64,000 nucleotides of DNA from Rhipicephalus microplus (lineage: Eukaryota > Arthropoda > Arachnida > Ixodida > Ixodidae), in the NCBI RefSeq assembly GCF_043290135.1, contig NC_134709.1:66876556-66940555 (forward strand), given 5' to 3'. Position numbers and translations under genes: made by a program. Shown here one piece after another: positions 1 through 11,376 of the stretch (positions are counted from its first letter, which is position 1; every line of letters starts with the position of its first letter). The notes beneath the pieces were generated by a model. The model made no database searches and was not told the DNA's origin. It saw only the letters and a list, made by a program, of their open reading frames with translations.

Positions 1-460
1 GGACCAAAAACTTCGCCGACTACACGGCGGAATCCCTACGCGCTCTGGCGCTCACTTCCGTCTCCTCCTGATCTCTCGTCTCGGCTGCTCGATTAAATAC
101 GTTCCGCGCCACCTTCCAGAAAGTTCTCCTCATTTCGTCGGCGCGATGCGCAGCGAAGGCTGGGGAGAGTCGCGAGACGGTTCGACTGCCCTCCGCGTCG
201 GATGAGTCAACTCGGCGTGGCCCCGCCTCCTTCGTTCTAGAAACATCGCGGGCTATCCCGGCCGCCGATGTGGGGTGAGGAGGTTCGTCTGCGACGCCAC
301 GCTTCCGCGGGGAGAGCGCGCGCCCGGGGAGCCTCAGACGTTTGCTTTCTTTTTTTTTCTTTTTTTTTGACCTCGCGGCGTTTCTCTCGCCCGTTGTCGC
401 AAGAATTTGGCGGCACGCTCTTTTTTAGTGCTCGTTCTGTGACAGAGAGTGACCTCTAAT
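1..460. other. CpG-rich unassigned stretch
   Basis: This stretch is visibly richer in G, C and CpG than the AT-rich sequence after it and ends in poly-T runs around 350-370. Short open frames occur but show no domain. It could be the end of a retroelement (an LTR or 5' UTR entering from outside the window) or a promoter-type CpG-rich segment; the sequence does not decide. Confidence 0.3.
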
Positions 461-690
461 TCTTAAATGTATTATGTAAACTTCTTATGCTATTTATGTT
501 TGAATTTTGTGTGTACAATTGCAGGTTGCTTGAAACCAATGTATTGAATATATATATATTGTTTGCCAGTGCTGATGTCTAAGCTTTGCACTGTCACGGA
601 CTGCGGAGGGACAAGTGCCTTTGTCAGGCTGTTCACCTTTAGCCCTTTGCCCCTGCAGGGAGCTCTGTATCCGGCTTACTGTAAATGAAG

Positions 691-738
<48 letters not shown>

Positions 739-1540
739 ATGTACGAAGGTGGGGTGAGGTCAATGCTGTACCTAACGGGAACCCTTATGAACGACCCAGC
801 GGAACTCAATTCAACCTTTATCAGTTCGAGAAGTTGCTAACGAGGCTTCAGGACTTCAAATAGAGAGTGGCCGAGAAAAAAGAAGTTCCCATGGTGAAGT
901 CTGGCTCGTAATTCCAGCACAAGGTGCGATTTCATTTGCAAGAAGCCAGCTTCAACACCGTATTTCTCTCTTTGATCGAGCCTGTCGATAGACGCCACAA
1001 CCTATCGGCTCATTACAAGGTGACCGGAAATGTAAACGCGCATGTGCGGCCTTAAAGATATTAAGCGCAACCCCCAAATAAAGCGATTGCTCGAACACTG
1101 GGTAAAAGCCTGCAAGTGTGAGTTCCCTTCGCGTCATCATTTATACGCAATAGATACTGTTTCTAATCATAAGCGGATGCATCTGCGTCTTTTTGAAGAT
1201 GAAGCAGCGACAAAGATGAAAATACTGCATAGCAATGCAATCAGTCATGTTCTTAGGACAGATTAGCGTGACATGCGCAACCTGAAGTGACTTAACCAAG
1301 CTGCTTAACACGTTCGCGTTAAAGCAGTTCGCACTGCACTGTCGATTTCCAGTGCCGTCTGGTGGCCATTGGCTTTCGTCAAGTTAAACAATGGCACTCA
1401 TCTGACTGGGCACAATGTGAATACCTATTCCAAAAACATCGCCTCTCTCTGTCCAAACAGGCTTCAGTATACAACAAAAACGATTTCCGAGTTTTTGCCT
1501 CATTACAGCTGAACTGTTAAAGTTGAGGTTGGCTGCGCAT
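461..1540. other. No recognised gene; contains a microsatellite
   Basis: Apart from the TAC microsatellite at 691-738 I see nothing here. The short open frames have no recognisable domain and no splice-site support. Confidence 0.5.
691..738. repeat. (TAC)16 microsatellite
   Basis: Sixteen uninterrupted TAC units run from 691 to 738. Translated shadows of this array give runs of leucine on one strand and serine on the other, which are not real proteins. Confidence 0.97.
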
Positions 1541-3068
1541 CATTGATAGAAACCTGTCAGCTACGTTCCCTCAGCGTTTAATATTATTTGCTTGGGTGAT
1601 TTTATAGATCCTGCTATAGACTGGTCATTTATGACAGCCAGTGGACACGAAGTATCCATCGGAAAAAAGCTGCTCAACAGTTCGTCGCAATGTCCTCCTC
1701 CAAATCGTTAAGTAATGAACTCGTAATGATGCTGTCCTTGATCTGGTTTTCGTCACTACATCTTTAGCTATGTCCGGTTTTGAACGTGATCTTAATGGGA
1801 TATCTGATAATAATGCTGTGTTGTTCTCTGCTTCGAATACCGTCCAAAAACGTAATTGCAGTTACTGAATGTTTCCTGATTTTAACCACGCTGATGAGTG
1901 AGCAATTACGGAAGCCCTTTGTGATAGTTTCAAGAATTTAGGCTAAATAGCACTACCAGTGATGTTATTACATTACCTACTTTGCGTAAGGCATTGTTAG
2001 TAAGTGCAATTATTCGTTTCATTTCACTGAAAACAAAAAAAACGAACGCTGAAATACACTGCATGACAAGAGACGTCTTGAATCATCTTCAATTTATCAC
2101 GTCGTGTGACCAGACTTCGTCCATCAAAGCACTCTGGTCACTCGACAAAGATTCAACAGTTTGGCAGCACCAAATGAGAACTATCTGCTAAACTCAAGGC
2201 CACTAAATCATTATCACATGGTCACCTTGCCGAAGCTAATTAATGGAAATCCCTGTAAATTCTTGAACGCTATCCTACCAACTAGTTTTACTTCGAACAC
2301 GATGACAATTAATAGTGTTGCAGCTTCTGATCTGAAGATAATCACTTCAGACTTCAACACATGCTTTCACTCAGTCTTTACGACTGACAACTTGGACATT
2401 TCTGCTTTTCATTCATAATCTCATCCTGGAATCGACGATGTTTGAGTGCCAATTAGGGGCGTACTAAATCTCATTTTAAACTTAGACACCAAGAAATCAT
2501 GCTGTCCTGATGGTATCCCGACAGCTTTCTTTGTTAGATATGCTCTTTCTTGTAGCGGATACCTGACAGTTATTTTCTTGAAATCTCTGTTGTCAGCCAC
2601 AATCCTTTCGTTGTGAAAACGTGCTTCAAATTCCCATTTATTAAAATCAGGTAATCCTCAAACATTAGGCAATTATAGACATATCTCTTTAACAGTATAT
2701 TCTTGTAAAATGCTAGACCATATTATCTTCAAACACATCATGTATTTCCTTGAAAGAAACCAGATTCTGAGCTCTTCGTAGCATGGTGTCAGACGTCGTC
2801 TTAGCACAATTACTCAGATGACAAAATTCGTTCATGAGATCAGCAGCTCTTCAGGGCATAGGTTACCAAGTTTATATTGTATTGATTTTGCCAAGGCCTT
2901 TGACACTGTATCACACCCCAAGCTAATGCACAAATTCTTTATTCTAATAAAGAATGCATGATTGGCTGGCTGGATATCTGACTTTATTTTGTAGCATTCA
3001 CATTATGTGTGCTTCAACTCTACTAACTCGCCTTCGATGCCGATTTCATCAGAAGTTCCAAATGTTCT

Positions 3069-3422
3069 GTGCTAGGAATCATCTTATTTTTGATTTATAA
3101 TAATGACCTACACTTGCACACTTCGGCAAAAATACGCCTTTTCACAAATGATGGCATCCTTAATCATACTACAAAATCTCCACTTGATCATTTAATTCTT
3201 AACAATTCCTTTTCTCACTTTTGTAACTGGTCCAAATCTTGGCAAATGAATAATAACTTCTCCAAGAGTGTCATTATGTCATTTATCAGACGTTCATGCC
3301 TGTTGACATTTGACTACAGTTCCACTAATGTCATTTGGTGCAGGGTATCCCACTTCAAGTACCTTGGTATCTTTATAACACATAATTTATCGTGGTCCAA
3401 ACATTTATTTTACATGCAATAA
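3069..3422 (+). pseudogene. LINE reverse-transcriptase palm fragment
   Basis: The 117-codon open stretch begins at the RT GSVLGP-type motif (here MLGIILFLIYNNDL) and continues through the catalytic-box region, where the expected F-A-D-D reads F-T-N-D, so the metal-binding aspartate pair is broken. It then runs into a thumb-like segment (HFKYLGIFITHNLSWSKH). Flanking frames continue the same polyprotein after shifts. It is non-functional; any activity came from the parent LINE. Confidence 0.8.
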
Positions 3423-3638
3423 AGACTTTAAGACTTTAGGTTATTTACAACGTCTGCTCCGGCATGATCCTCAGGAAACCAATCTGCTTACCTAAAAAGC
3501 ACCCATTTGACTCATTCTCGAACATGGTAGTGTGGTTTAGAAACCCCATATAAAATGTGACATCAGGAAACTGTATGCAAGAAAAATGACAGGCATTTTT
3601 TTCCAACAAGTTTCCTTCTTAGCTAAGTCTCACTCCGC

Positions 3639-3896
3639 TTGCAAAACGTCATGTTGAATGCCGAAAATTTCTGCACAATTTTAGCAATTATTTTTGCTTC
3701 AGCCCTCTATAATCATATCCGAAATTTTCCAAATATTCCTATACGACAAGTGACTATGCCCTTCACAATGAAACTTTTTTTACCCACACTGACATGCTCC
3801 AATAAAGTTTTTTTCCCTTCAACTATAGTAGTCTGGGATTCACTGCCAGGAAGTGTTCGTTCTCTACACCTTCCAGAATTTCTGAAAGCCGGTTGA
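3639..3896 (+). pseudogene. LINE ORF2 C-terminal fragment
   Basis: This open stretch ends with a segment of the type found at the C-terminus of CR1/Jockey-like ORF2 proteins (SNKVFFPSTIVVWDSLPGSV), close to the AT-rich 3' tail of the element. It lies directly downstream of the RT fragment in the same orientation, so I read it as the end of the same decayed LINE. Confidence 0.65.
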
Positions 3897-4004
3897 TGAA
3901 TGGTAAAATGTTTTGGTTTTTTTTCACCCACTCTTGCAATACCCTCACTGAGGCTGCAGTAATACAAACAAAAATAAATAAATAAATAAAATAAAAATAA
4001 AACC

Positions 4005-5819
4005 CAGTTTTCATCATCTTCCTCTTGTGCTTTGCTTCTCGATGGTGTGTGTCAACTTGTCCGGGGAGAGATTCAGTATTCTGATGCGCGAGGAAACAAG
4101 TGCAAACAGAAAATAATAATTTGTCAGTTAATGTAATTTTCTCACGAGGTAACTTTCGAAACTAATAATTGGTTAGTGAAAGTAATTTTTTGACTAGGTG
4201 ATTTTCGAAATCTCGTTTTTAAGATTGGAAGGCGATCATGCTGACCACTCGGCTATGAAGGCCCACTGAAGGCAGAGCGTAGCCTCGTGTAGTGTAGTAC
4301 AGCAAGGAGGGACAAAGGGTAAGTAAGAGTGAAAATATGTGCTATTACAAATGTGTGCCAAAAACAGCCACATAAGCCCTTGTAGTGGCCCATTATACAA
4401 CACTTGGCCATTTCGTGCCGTGCTAGAGTTTAGTACATTGGATGTGGCTCCCCTGAATATCTGTATCTGAGTTGTCGTCAAGTCACCGCATATGGAATGG
4501 TGCGTGGGTGAAACAGTGGTATTGTTCGGTGTTGCCTTAAATCACCCGGGACAGTGACCACCACTATCGCTAGTAAATGAGTGACAAAGCGGTGTAGAGT
4601 TATCTACATTATTTATTCATTACACGGGGTATGTCATGTAGAGTGGTGAATTTCGTTTTTTCTTCATAATTATTGATTCGTGGTCGAGATCTAGCATGAA
4701 TTAGGCGAAGACATGGTCTCGGCACGTTCCCCTGGCGCTTATAGGTTGTTTTCCGTCATACGAAATGCATTGTAGAGCACACCGAGATGCCATCTACTGC
4801 AAAAGCCAGTTGTTGTCCGTGATAATCACCGCCATCGCCATGGCGTATAGTGGCTACCTTGCAAGTGCAGTGGCATGATAGTAGAATGGTAATGAGTGGT
4901 CTGGAAAACTTTGGTCCTTCATTGCCGTTATTGTCAATGTCATTGTCAGCAACAGCTGACAAGTTTGCCCGTATTCAGAAAACCGACAGCGTATTCGCAA
5001 GTTTGGGATGACATCGCAGCGGAAGAGGTTACGAGGAGAAAGCTCACGAAGACCGAATGGTCTCACCGGATTTGGCCACCTGGGTGAGCAACACCACACA
5101 ACCTCTCAAGTACATTACGCTATGAGGGCCGGTGTAAAAGGCTCACCACGGGTGCAAAAACGCTCTTCCGGATCTACAGATGCTCTTGTCAACGTAAAAC
5201 TGAATTCTGCACCGCAGGTGGTACACGAACGTGAGAGTAACAACTGTCCCTCTGGTACGAACAAGTAGTAAAACCAGGTATCAAGGAATTTGCGGTATGG
5301 CCTCACTCAACTTGTGTACTAGGCTCACGAGTACCTAGTACGCAAGTTTCATTTCAGCGTTTTCATTTCATTGTCGGCCTCTAATCGTGGTTGTGTTATT
5401 ATTAACGAGTAAATGCATTCTTAACGCAAGTCATATGGCTCAATTTGGCGAGTAGCACGGCTTGCAATGCCGTATTTATGTAGATTGCGAGGTCTCTCAT
5501 CACATAAGCTACCGACTCGTAATGATACTGGGGCAAAAACTGAAAGAGCAGAAGAAGCGTGGAAACGTACTTTGGCCTGCTAAGAGTTAAGTACCTTGTT
5601 CACTGAAGCAAGAGAAGAATGAACACGTGACGACCATAGGACCACGTGCTGACCTACGTCATCAAGGACCATCTTCAAAAGCAATGAATATCGAGCGCAA
5701 TAGCACAAACGTTCAGCACCAGTGGCACTGAATGGCCTTTTCGCGATATCCCTTACGGTCACTTTCAACTTGCAGGTTGGTGCCCGACCATATTCTTTTA
5801 CACTGTTTCAAACGTTAGC
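4005..5819. other. No recognised gene
   Basis: Several overlapping short open frames lie on both strands (4.2-5.3 kb) but none carries a domain, signal or splice pattern that I can support. I see no hairpins or long repeats here. Confidence 0.5.
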
Positions 5820-7945
5820 GAGAGACTTAGTTGCCGCTGTTGCTGAGTGAAATGGCAAAAAAACTGCATTGCTTGTCACAAGTCTACCCAACTGGCGGTG
5901 TGTATTTATTACGTTTGGGGTGCAAATATGAGTATCGTCTTGGTCCCCGCTCAGGTGTTGCAGAAAGCGCATACAAAAAGATTGTCTAAGGCCAGAAATT
6001 CTTGTAAATGTCCGACTTGCCAAACCTCGAATGTTTGAGGTGGGCCGAGCATTGCGAAAGAAACAGTTGATCAAGAAATAGACCTTGCTAATGAAATGGC
6101 TAAAATGCATGGTAAACTGAACAAGCTGCTCACAATCAAATAGAAAGGAGACTCACTTGAAGGCATCATTGGCGCCGTTGGTACCATTAAAAAGCCCGTA
6201 CAAGCAATGTCCGACAAGTTCGAGAAGTAATAGTACAAATAAAAAAAATTCAAGGTGCAGATTTGAACTGCCTAAAGAGACGAGCGAAAAAGCTTAATTG
6301 AAGAACGCATGGAAAAGCAGAAAAGTGACAAACTCCAGCAAGAAATGAATGATCTGGACCAACACGGCCGACGACTGTACCTTGAAATTCACAGGCTTCC
6401 GCAACAAACGAACGAAAATGTCCTTAAAAAATTGAACATACTGGCAAACGACTTCAAGCTGCCTATGCTGTCAGAAGCTGCCTAGGACTCTGTGTTAAAG
6501 ACGCTTGCAAATCAGTTTCTTTTACGAACTGAAGGCGTGATTGAACATATTAGAAGGACGGCGTAGTATAGGTTACCATTTGGAGCGCTACATGTTAGTG
6601 AAGATGAAAGCAAGATATAGCTTAAAACTCCCACCCCCCGTTTATTCTCGCTGTCGTTTAACCGAGGCTGGCATAGCTGCACTGGAAATAATTGAGACTA
6701 GTCTTCCAGGGAGTAGGCAAATTAACGAAGACCTCGCTAAGCAATTCCACGCGATAACGCTGCAAGCGAAACCTCGTGTGCGACCCACTGCACGCTACAA
6801 AGGCGCTCTCGAATTGGTAGAAACCTGTACTGCGAGCCCAACCCCGAGGCGCCGGTTTGATAATGCAATGAAACTGCAGCCACTAACCCTCAATGTTGAG
6901 GCTAGCCGTCTCTATCTCTCTGACTCAAGTGAGGATATCTGAAGAGGCACTAGTGTCAGCTTTTACAGTAGGCCCTCTCTATATGCAAGACATTGATTTT
7001 CTACTTGACTTTTATCGAAAAAAGCACTCTCCTTCCAAACAGCGCCCTGCTGCACCAACTACCAACTTATCTGCCTTTTGCCGAAAGAATCGGCGCAAAG
7101 CAGAGCACCACAGTCTTCACAGCCTTGGCCAAGCGGCCCCCAGCGACTCTTTTGCTTGGGGGGCCACCTGCAGGGTGTTCGCCTGAAGACCTTCACGAGA
7201 TGTACGATCCCGTTTTAGGTAACCTTCCACTGCAGGGCAAGAGGGTTTGAATGGTTCGGCCAGAGCTTAGGTGTTTTAATGATTGTTTATTGAAAGTGAT
7301 GTTCAAGGGCGTTGCACTCCTTCCTGGAAAATTCACTGCTGGACCTGATAAGCTCTACCCTTCCGAGCCTAAGAAAATACCTGCGGGAATACTGCTCCAA
7401 TTTTTTAACAATTGATCGGCCTTTGCGTCTATTCCAATCGAGATGAAGCTAGCAAGAACTGTTTTTATCCCCAAGTGTGCAAATCCCTCAGGACTGGGCA
7501 ACTTTCTTTCTATCACTGTCTCTCCTGCTCTGTATCGCGTTTACGCAAAGATGCTTTTAAATCGTCTCACTGAACACAACGTCTTTCACAAATATAAGGC
7601 ATGTTTCCAAGATAACAAGTCCACATCATCTAACATCCTGGTATTGCAGGCACTCATGAGAACCTTAAAGAAGAGGCGTAGACCCTTCTATGCATTAAGT
7701 CTTGATGTTTAGAAGGCGTTTGATTGGGTCTCGCATGACGCACTTAATAAGGATCTAACTGAATGGTGAATTCCAGACAAAATTCGGTACATTTAAAAAG
7801 ACATGTACCAGCACTGCAGCCCAACGTTTTGGTGCTATGGGCGCACCGATGGCCAGAGAGTGCCTGTAAGGCGCGGGATTAATAAGGGGGACCCGCTCTT
7901 GCCATACCTGTTCAACTACGTATTGGACCCGTTGTTTGAGAGTAT
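5820..7945 (+). mobile_element. Decayed LINE with R2/NeSL-like RT
   Basis: Around 6,310-6,480 one frame reads as an ORF1-like charged, coiled segment (MNDLDQHGRRLYLEIHRLP then LKKLNILANDFKLP), similar in style to the ENxxRRxNLxIHGIP region of L1/CR1-type ORF1 proteins. From about 7,310 to 7,945 the frames give an RT: AGPDKLYP, KLARTVFIPKC, LDV-stop-KAFDWVSHDAL, then RRGINKGDPLLPYLFNYVLDPLFE. The last motif resembles the G-x-(R/K)QGDPLSP signature of R2/NeSL-type RTs. The catalytic YADD box is missing because an AT-rich repeat replaces the sequence after 7,945. Grouping both segments into one element is inference. Confidence 0.6.
7310..7945 (+). pseudogene. Truncated R2/NeSL-like reverse transcriptase
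   Basis: RT motifs 0 to 4 are readable across three frames. The longest intact piece, 7,443-7,712, covers the fingers (KLARTVFIPK to FYALSLDV) and stops at a TAG before KAFDWVSH. The palm motif with GDPL follows in the same sense, and then the reading is lost at the repeat starting near 7,954. Without the catalytic aspartates it cannot be active. Confidence 0.65.
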
Positions 7946-7953
7946 TGTTGCGG

Positions 7954-8115
7954 AATAGACACCTCCACCCCATTCCGATTCTGTTCCGGGGAATGGCAAC
8001 TTGCCGTAATTCAATTCTTTTCAATTCCTCGGAATTAAAAAAAACTAATTGCATTACCACTCAGGGAATGGTCAAGCAAGTCCATTCCATTCCTACAATT
8101 CCTCAACGTGGGAAA
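7954..8115. repeat. GGAATGG/CCATTCC-rich repeat patch
   Basis: Short words such as CCATTCC, GGAATGG, CAATTC and GGAATT recur on both strands, so the patch is self-complementary and low in complexity. It abruptly truncates the RT reading frame at its left edge, as expected if it inserted or if the LINE ended in it. I cannot name the family. Confidence 0.45.
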
Positions 8116-9079
8116 TGCATATCTTGATAGTTTTATGAGCTAACGATCACTGTAACAACTTAAAGCTGATATCATCAAATGCATACAACTTCAGAAATAC
8201 GTTGAACACGTTACCACGGTCGAGGTATAGCAGCTTGGTGACTTATGTCATGCAGCACAACCACACTTCTAGTTCCCAGAGGGGCAGTTCTGTCACTACG
8301 TTCGGATATTTACATCTTCAGCACAAATCTAAAATAGTTATTAAACAGTTGATTATGCATGTGTTTACTGGCCCCGAGTGTATTTTATTGCATTCGCGGC
8401 ATCTCTTTACTGTAGCCAACAGCCAGTAAAGCTAGAAACTTTTTGCCGTTACTAACCAGGAATGTATTCTTGATCTTTTTAACTAGGTAACTACTAAGCC
8501 ACATACGTTGCTAGATCTCTCATAAACACTATCGTATATCTTGCAGTAATCGTGACACCCTTAAGGAAACTTTAGACTAATCTTAATTTTGTCGATTACC
8601 TTGAAATGAAGATTTGGTGCTAAGTGATTTCACACATAACTAGAAGAGCCGACAATTATATGTACAAAACATTGATTATTTTTTCTAAATTATATGGCTG
8701 CTAGCCAGTACACAGTGTGCTATTCCAATATAGAAGCATAAATAGCCTTCAAACCGCTGCTACAGTTTACGATACCGGCTAAATTTTGATATTCTATGTG
8801 CGCAATAGCGTGTATGTCCTCGTCTGTGATTCCTTGATGCCTTCATGTAAGTTACTGTGATGCGTACTTGGCATGGTAATGACATGAAGTAACTAGTAGT
8901 GATGGTGGGTAACCAAGTCAGTATTGTTGACTTCGCTGTGACCTGGTACACCAATAAAGGCATTGTGATACAGATGTGTACCTTTGAAAGGTCTAAGTAC
9001 GCCAGCTTGAAGCACCTGTACCCTGGCAAGAACGTCTTCATCTTTGGTGTGGTGTTTGTAGCCAGGTCTGTGCTCCACC
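8116..9079. other. No recognised gene
   Basis: An AT-rich stretch with no supported gene. Overlapping open frames at 8.76-9.18 kb on the minus strand run through the hairpin pair at 9,080-9,165 and show no recognisable domain. Confidence 0.5.
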
Positions 9080-9123
9080 GGGAGACAATCAAGCCTAGCG
9101 AATGCCAGGCTTGATTGTCTCCC
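9080..9123. repeat. Perfect hairpin H1 (17-bp arms) of an abutting pair
   Basis: The left arm 9,080-9,096 (GGGAGACAATCAAGCCT) is the exact reverse complement of 9,107-9,123, with a 10-nt loop. The hairpin ends exactly where the next one begins. It lies in anonymous sequence and encodes no visible protein. Confidence 0.95.
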
Positions 9124-9165
9124 GTCACCCCACGTCTCGCCTAACCAAGCGAGACGTGGGGTGAC
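9124..9165. repeat. Perfect hairpin H2 (17-bp arms) of an abutting pair
   Basis: The left arm 9,124-9,140 (GTCACCCCACGTCTCGC) is the exact reverse complement of 9,149-9,165, with an 8-nt loop. It starts on the base after H1 ends. The arm sequences of H1 and H2 are unrelated to each other. Confidence 0.95.
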
Positions 9166-10159
9166 TCTCCGTTCGGACACTGCTGGGGAGCATTATTCTA
9201 TCAGGCAGGTTTAGGCGGCTACTTAACTACCCCCCCGCCCCCCTTTTTTTTTATTCATTCTTGATTTTTAACATTTCATGTGCTCCATCCCACTACAGGG
9301 CTGGCACTGTCAACTTAGTGTTACTCAACTTTTTACTCATTTTTTTTTCATATTCCCTTTCAGTTGTTCGTGCAGCTCATAGCCAACAAACTGTGACCCG
9401 CCAACAGGCTGGTGCTTCTTGATTTTGGCCACAGGTATACGCTAGCGACCCTGATATACACTTTTATACAGTAGTCGTAGACGGGTCTGTAATTCTGAAG
9501 GGAGCCGCATTACACTGCACGTCCCGAAGCACTACAGAACGAGCAAACAGCAGCGTTACTGCACGCTGCAGCGCTGCTCACTCACGGATCAGGGAACGAT
9601 TAAGAACAGCACCCTTAGTTTGGAAAATTGCTGCAGCGCCACTAAACATGAATGCAACTCTGTTCTTGTGGTCACTGAAGACATTTGTACTCACTCTTCC
9701 ATACAAAGTATTATTGTTAACTCAGCCATTTTCTATTATCACAATCTGCGACTCATAATAGACCATGCGCGAACGGTTAAACATCAACTCAGACGGAACC
9801 CATAGACGGCAAGCTCCTGCAACGCAAAGTGTGCCTATCGAAAAGGTTTCATGGCCGGATGGAGGGAGCAGGTGTCTCTAACCACCCTTTATGTATGTTT
9901 GAGCAAGTGTGTATATGCGGATTGTTAAACTTGAGTGGGGGTCTAGTTTGAAGCTGAAAACCTCAACACCACCACCCCTCCACTCTCTCTATGACTGCGT
10001 CTTCAATAGTCTACAGCAGTCGTCTAGGCGTAGAATGAATCGAAATAGCAGAAACATCTCGTCATAGTCAATGACGGCAATTTCACAAGGCGGGGTGTAG
10101 TGGTTAAGGACGTTCGTCACTATGTTTGTTGATAGCGGACGAGGAAGGATTAACATGAA
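9166..10159. other. No recognised gene; short tRNA-like word
   Basis: No gene is supported. Poly-C/poly-T runs occur at about 9,228-9,252. At about 10,090-10,115 the words GTGTAGTGGTTAAGGACG resemble a tRNA/SINE A-box segment, but no B box follows, so this is at most a SINE scrap. Confidence 0.45.
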
Positions 10160-11376
10160 TTTTTTATTTCATGGCATGGGTGGAACGGCTGACGATGCAT
10201 GGATACGCTACCGTTTGCAGCGCCGTTGAGTCGGACGTCCCGGCCAACCCAGCAGTCAGGGTCGCAACTCCGGAGGTCCAGGATCAGGCCACAGCTCACG
10301 ACGACCACACCCGGTAGGCCTCGTCCACGAACCTGCTCCCGGCCACTGCACCCAGGCAGGAGCCGTTCGGCAGGTCTCGGCCTTGGACCTTGAACAGACA
10401 CACCGGAGCTCGACCTGGCTGACACGTACGGGTCTCACGTCCGGCTCAGGAACGCTGCCAGGAACTCGTCCTCTTGAGCGGCGCACCGCTTCTTCTGCCT
10501 TTGTGGCCTCAACCCTCGAGCTCTCTTTTCCGCACGTTCTTTCTTCTTGGCCAGGGCACCGTCAGGTACCCTCGGGTGCACACTGCAGCTCATGAGCTCG
10601 TGGCCCACGTCCGAGTCTGGCGCGTCGCTCGCTACGGCTCGGCACCGCTCGGCGATCCTATATTCAGCCAGCAACTCCCCTGGCACCTGGATCCTCGGTC
10701 ACCCTGAACCTCACCCGGCTCCGTGCTCCTCTGTGCGCACTGCCGCGTCTCGCCTGGCAGAACATCTCGCTCGTCCCTTGCCGAAGTGCGACGCTCTGGT
10801 GACACCGGCGCTTGATGGCATGGGTGCGGCCACGGAGCAGTCAACCCGCATCGGAGACGCAATGCTCCATGCGGGGCATGGCCAGCCCGTCCAGCGAAGA
10901 TCGTGCGCCGAGACGCGATGCTCGACGCAACCGTGACCATTAGCCAGGCCACGTTCATCGCTGTGTCGAACGGCTCACCGTGGAGACGCCTCACCGAGAT
11001 CCGCGATGCCCTAGGCAAGGAAGAGAACAGCAGGCCAGACCGCGCCCCGAGATGCAGTACTCGTGCCGGCAACGCCGCCCCAGGTGGTAGTTGGACGGCA
11101 GTAGCGTGGACAGCCGCGTTCTCTGGCCGGAACCTGGATCGCCTGCGTCCGACGCTTCAGCCCGCTGTCTCCCGTCTGCCGCTGCTTCGGCTCGTCCCCA
11201 GCCACACAGCCCACTGCCACGTGATGGTCGCCCGCGGCCCAATCGTGGCACGCCACCTCTATGGGCCACCACAGGTCATCAGCTGATTCGCTGACACTCA
11301 CGCGCACATTACACGCGCCTTGCCCCGCACTTCCGTCGTTGTCGTTTTCTTCACTCATCACACTGGGCATAAACAC
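10160..11376 (-). other. GC-rich block, possible retroelement or processed-gene relic
   Basis: This 1.2-kb segment is sharply more GC- and CpG-rich than its flanks and is full of overlapping open frames on both strands. On the minus strand it begins near an ATG-containing frame at 11,376 (with MSEENDNDGSAG early on), passes through a lysine/arginine/glutamate-rich frame at 10,686-10,435 (AKKKERAEKRARG), and reaches an AATAAA at 10,163-10,168, which suggests minus-strand transcription and polyadenylation. No domain is recognisable and the plausible coding frames are interrupted. It may be a decayed gag-like or non-coding RNA element, or a host retrocopy. Confidence 0.35.

Larger units (their letters stand above)
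1540..4004 (+). mobile_element. Decayed CR1/L2-like LINE
   Basis: Pieces of a non-LTR retrotransposon polyprotein appear in order on the plus strand: an endonuclease fragment near 1,590-1,850 (a GDF motif followed by an IDWS stretch), RT fingers near 2,440-2,960 (CCPDGIP, then IDFAKAFDTVSHPKL), RT palm and thumb (3,069-3,422), and a C-terminal piece (3,639-3,896, with VVWDSLPGSVR). It closes with an A-rich AATA-repeat tail at about 3,971-4,004, typical of CR1/L2-like 3' ends. Many frame changes and stops show it is long dead. The 5' end is not defined. Clade is inferred from motif wording and tail type only. Confidence 0.75.

Noticed and set aside
494..863. Poly-serine and poly-leucine frames
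   Set aside because: They are translations of the TAC microsatellite.
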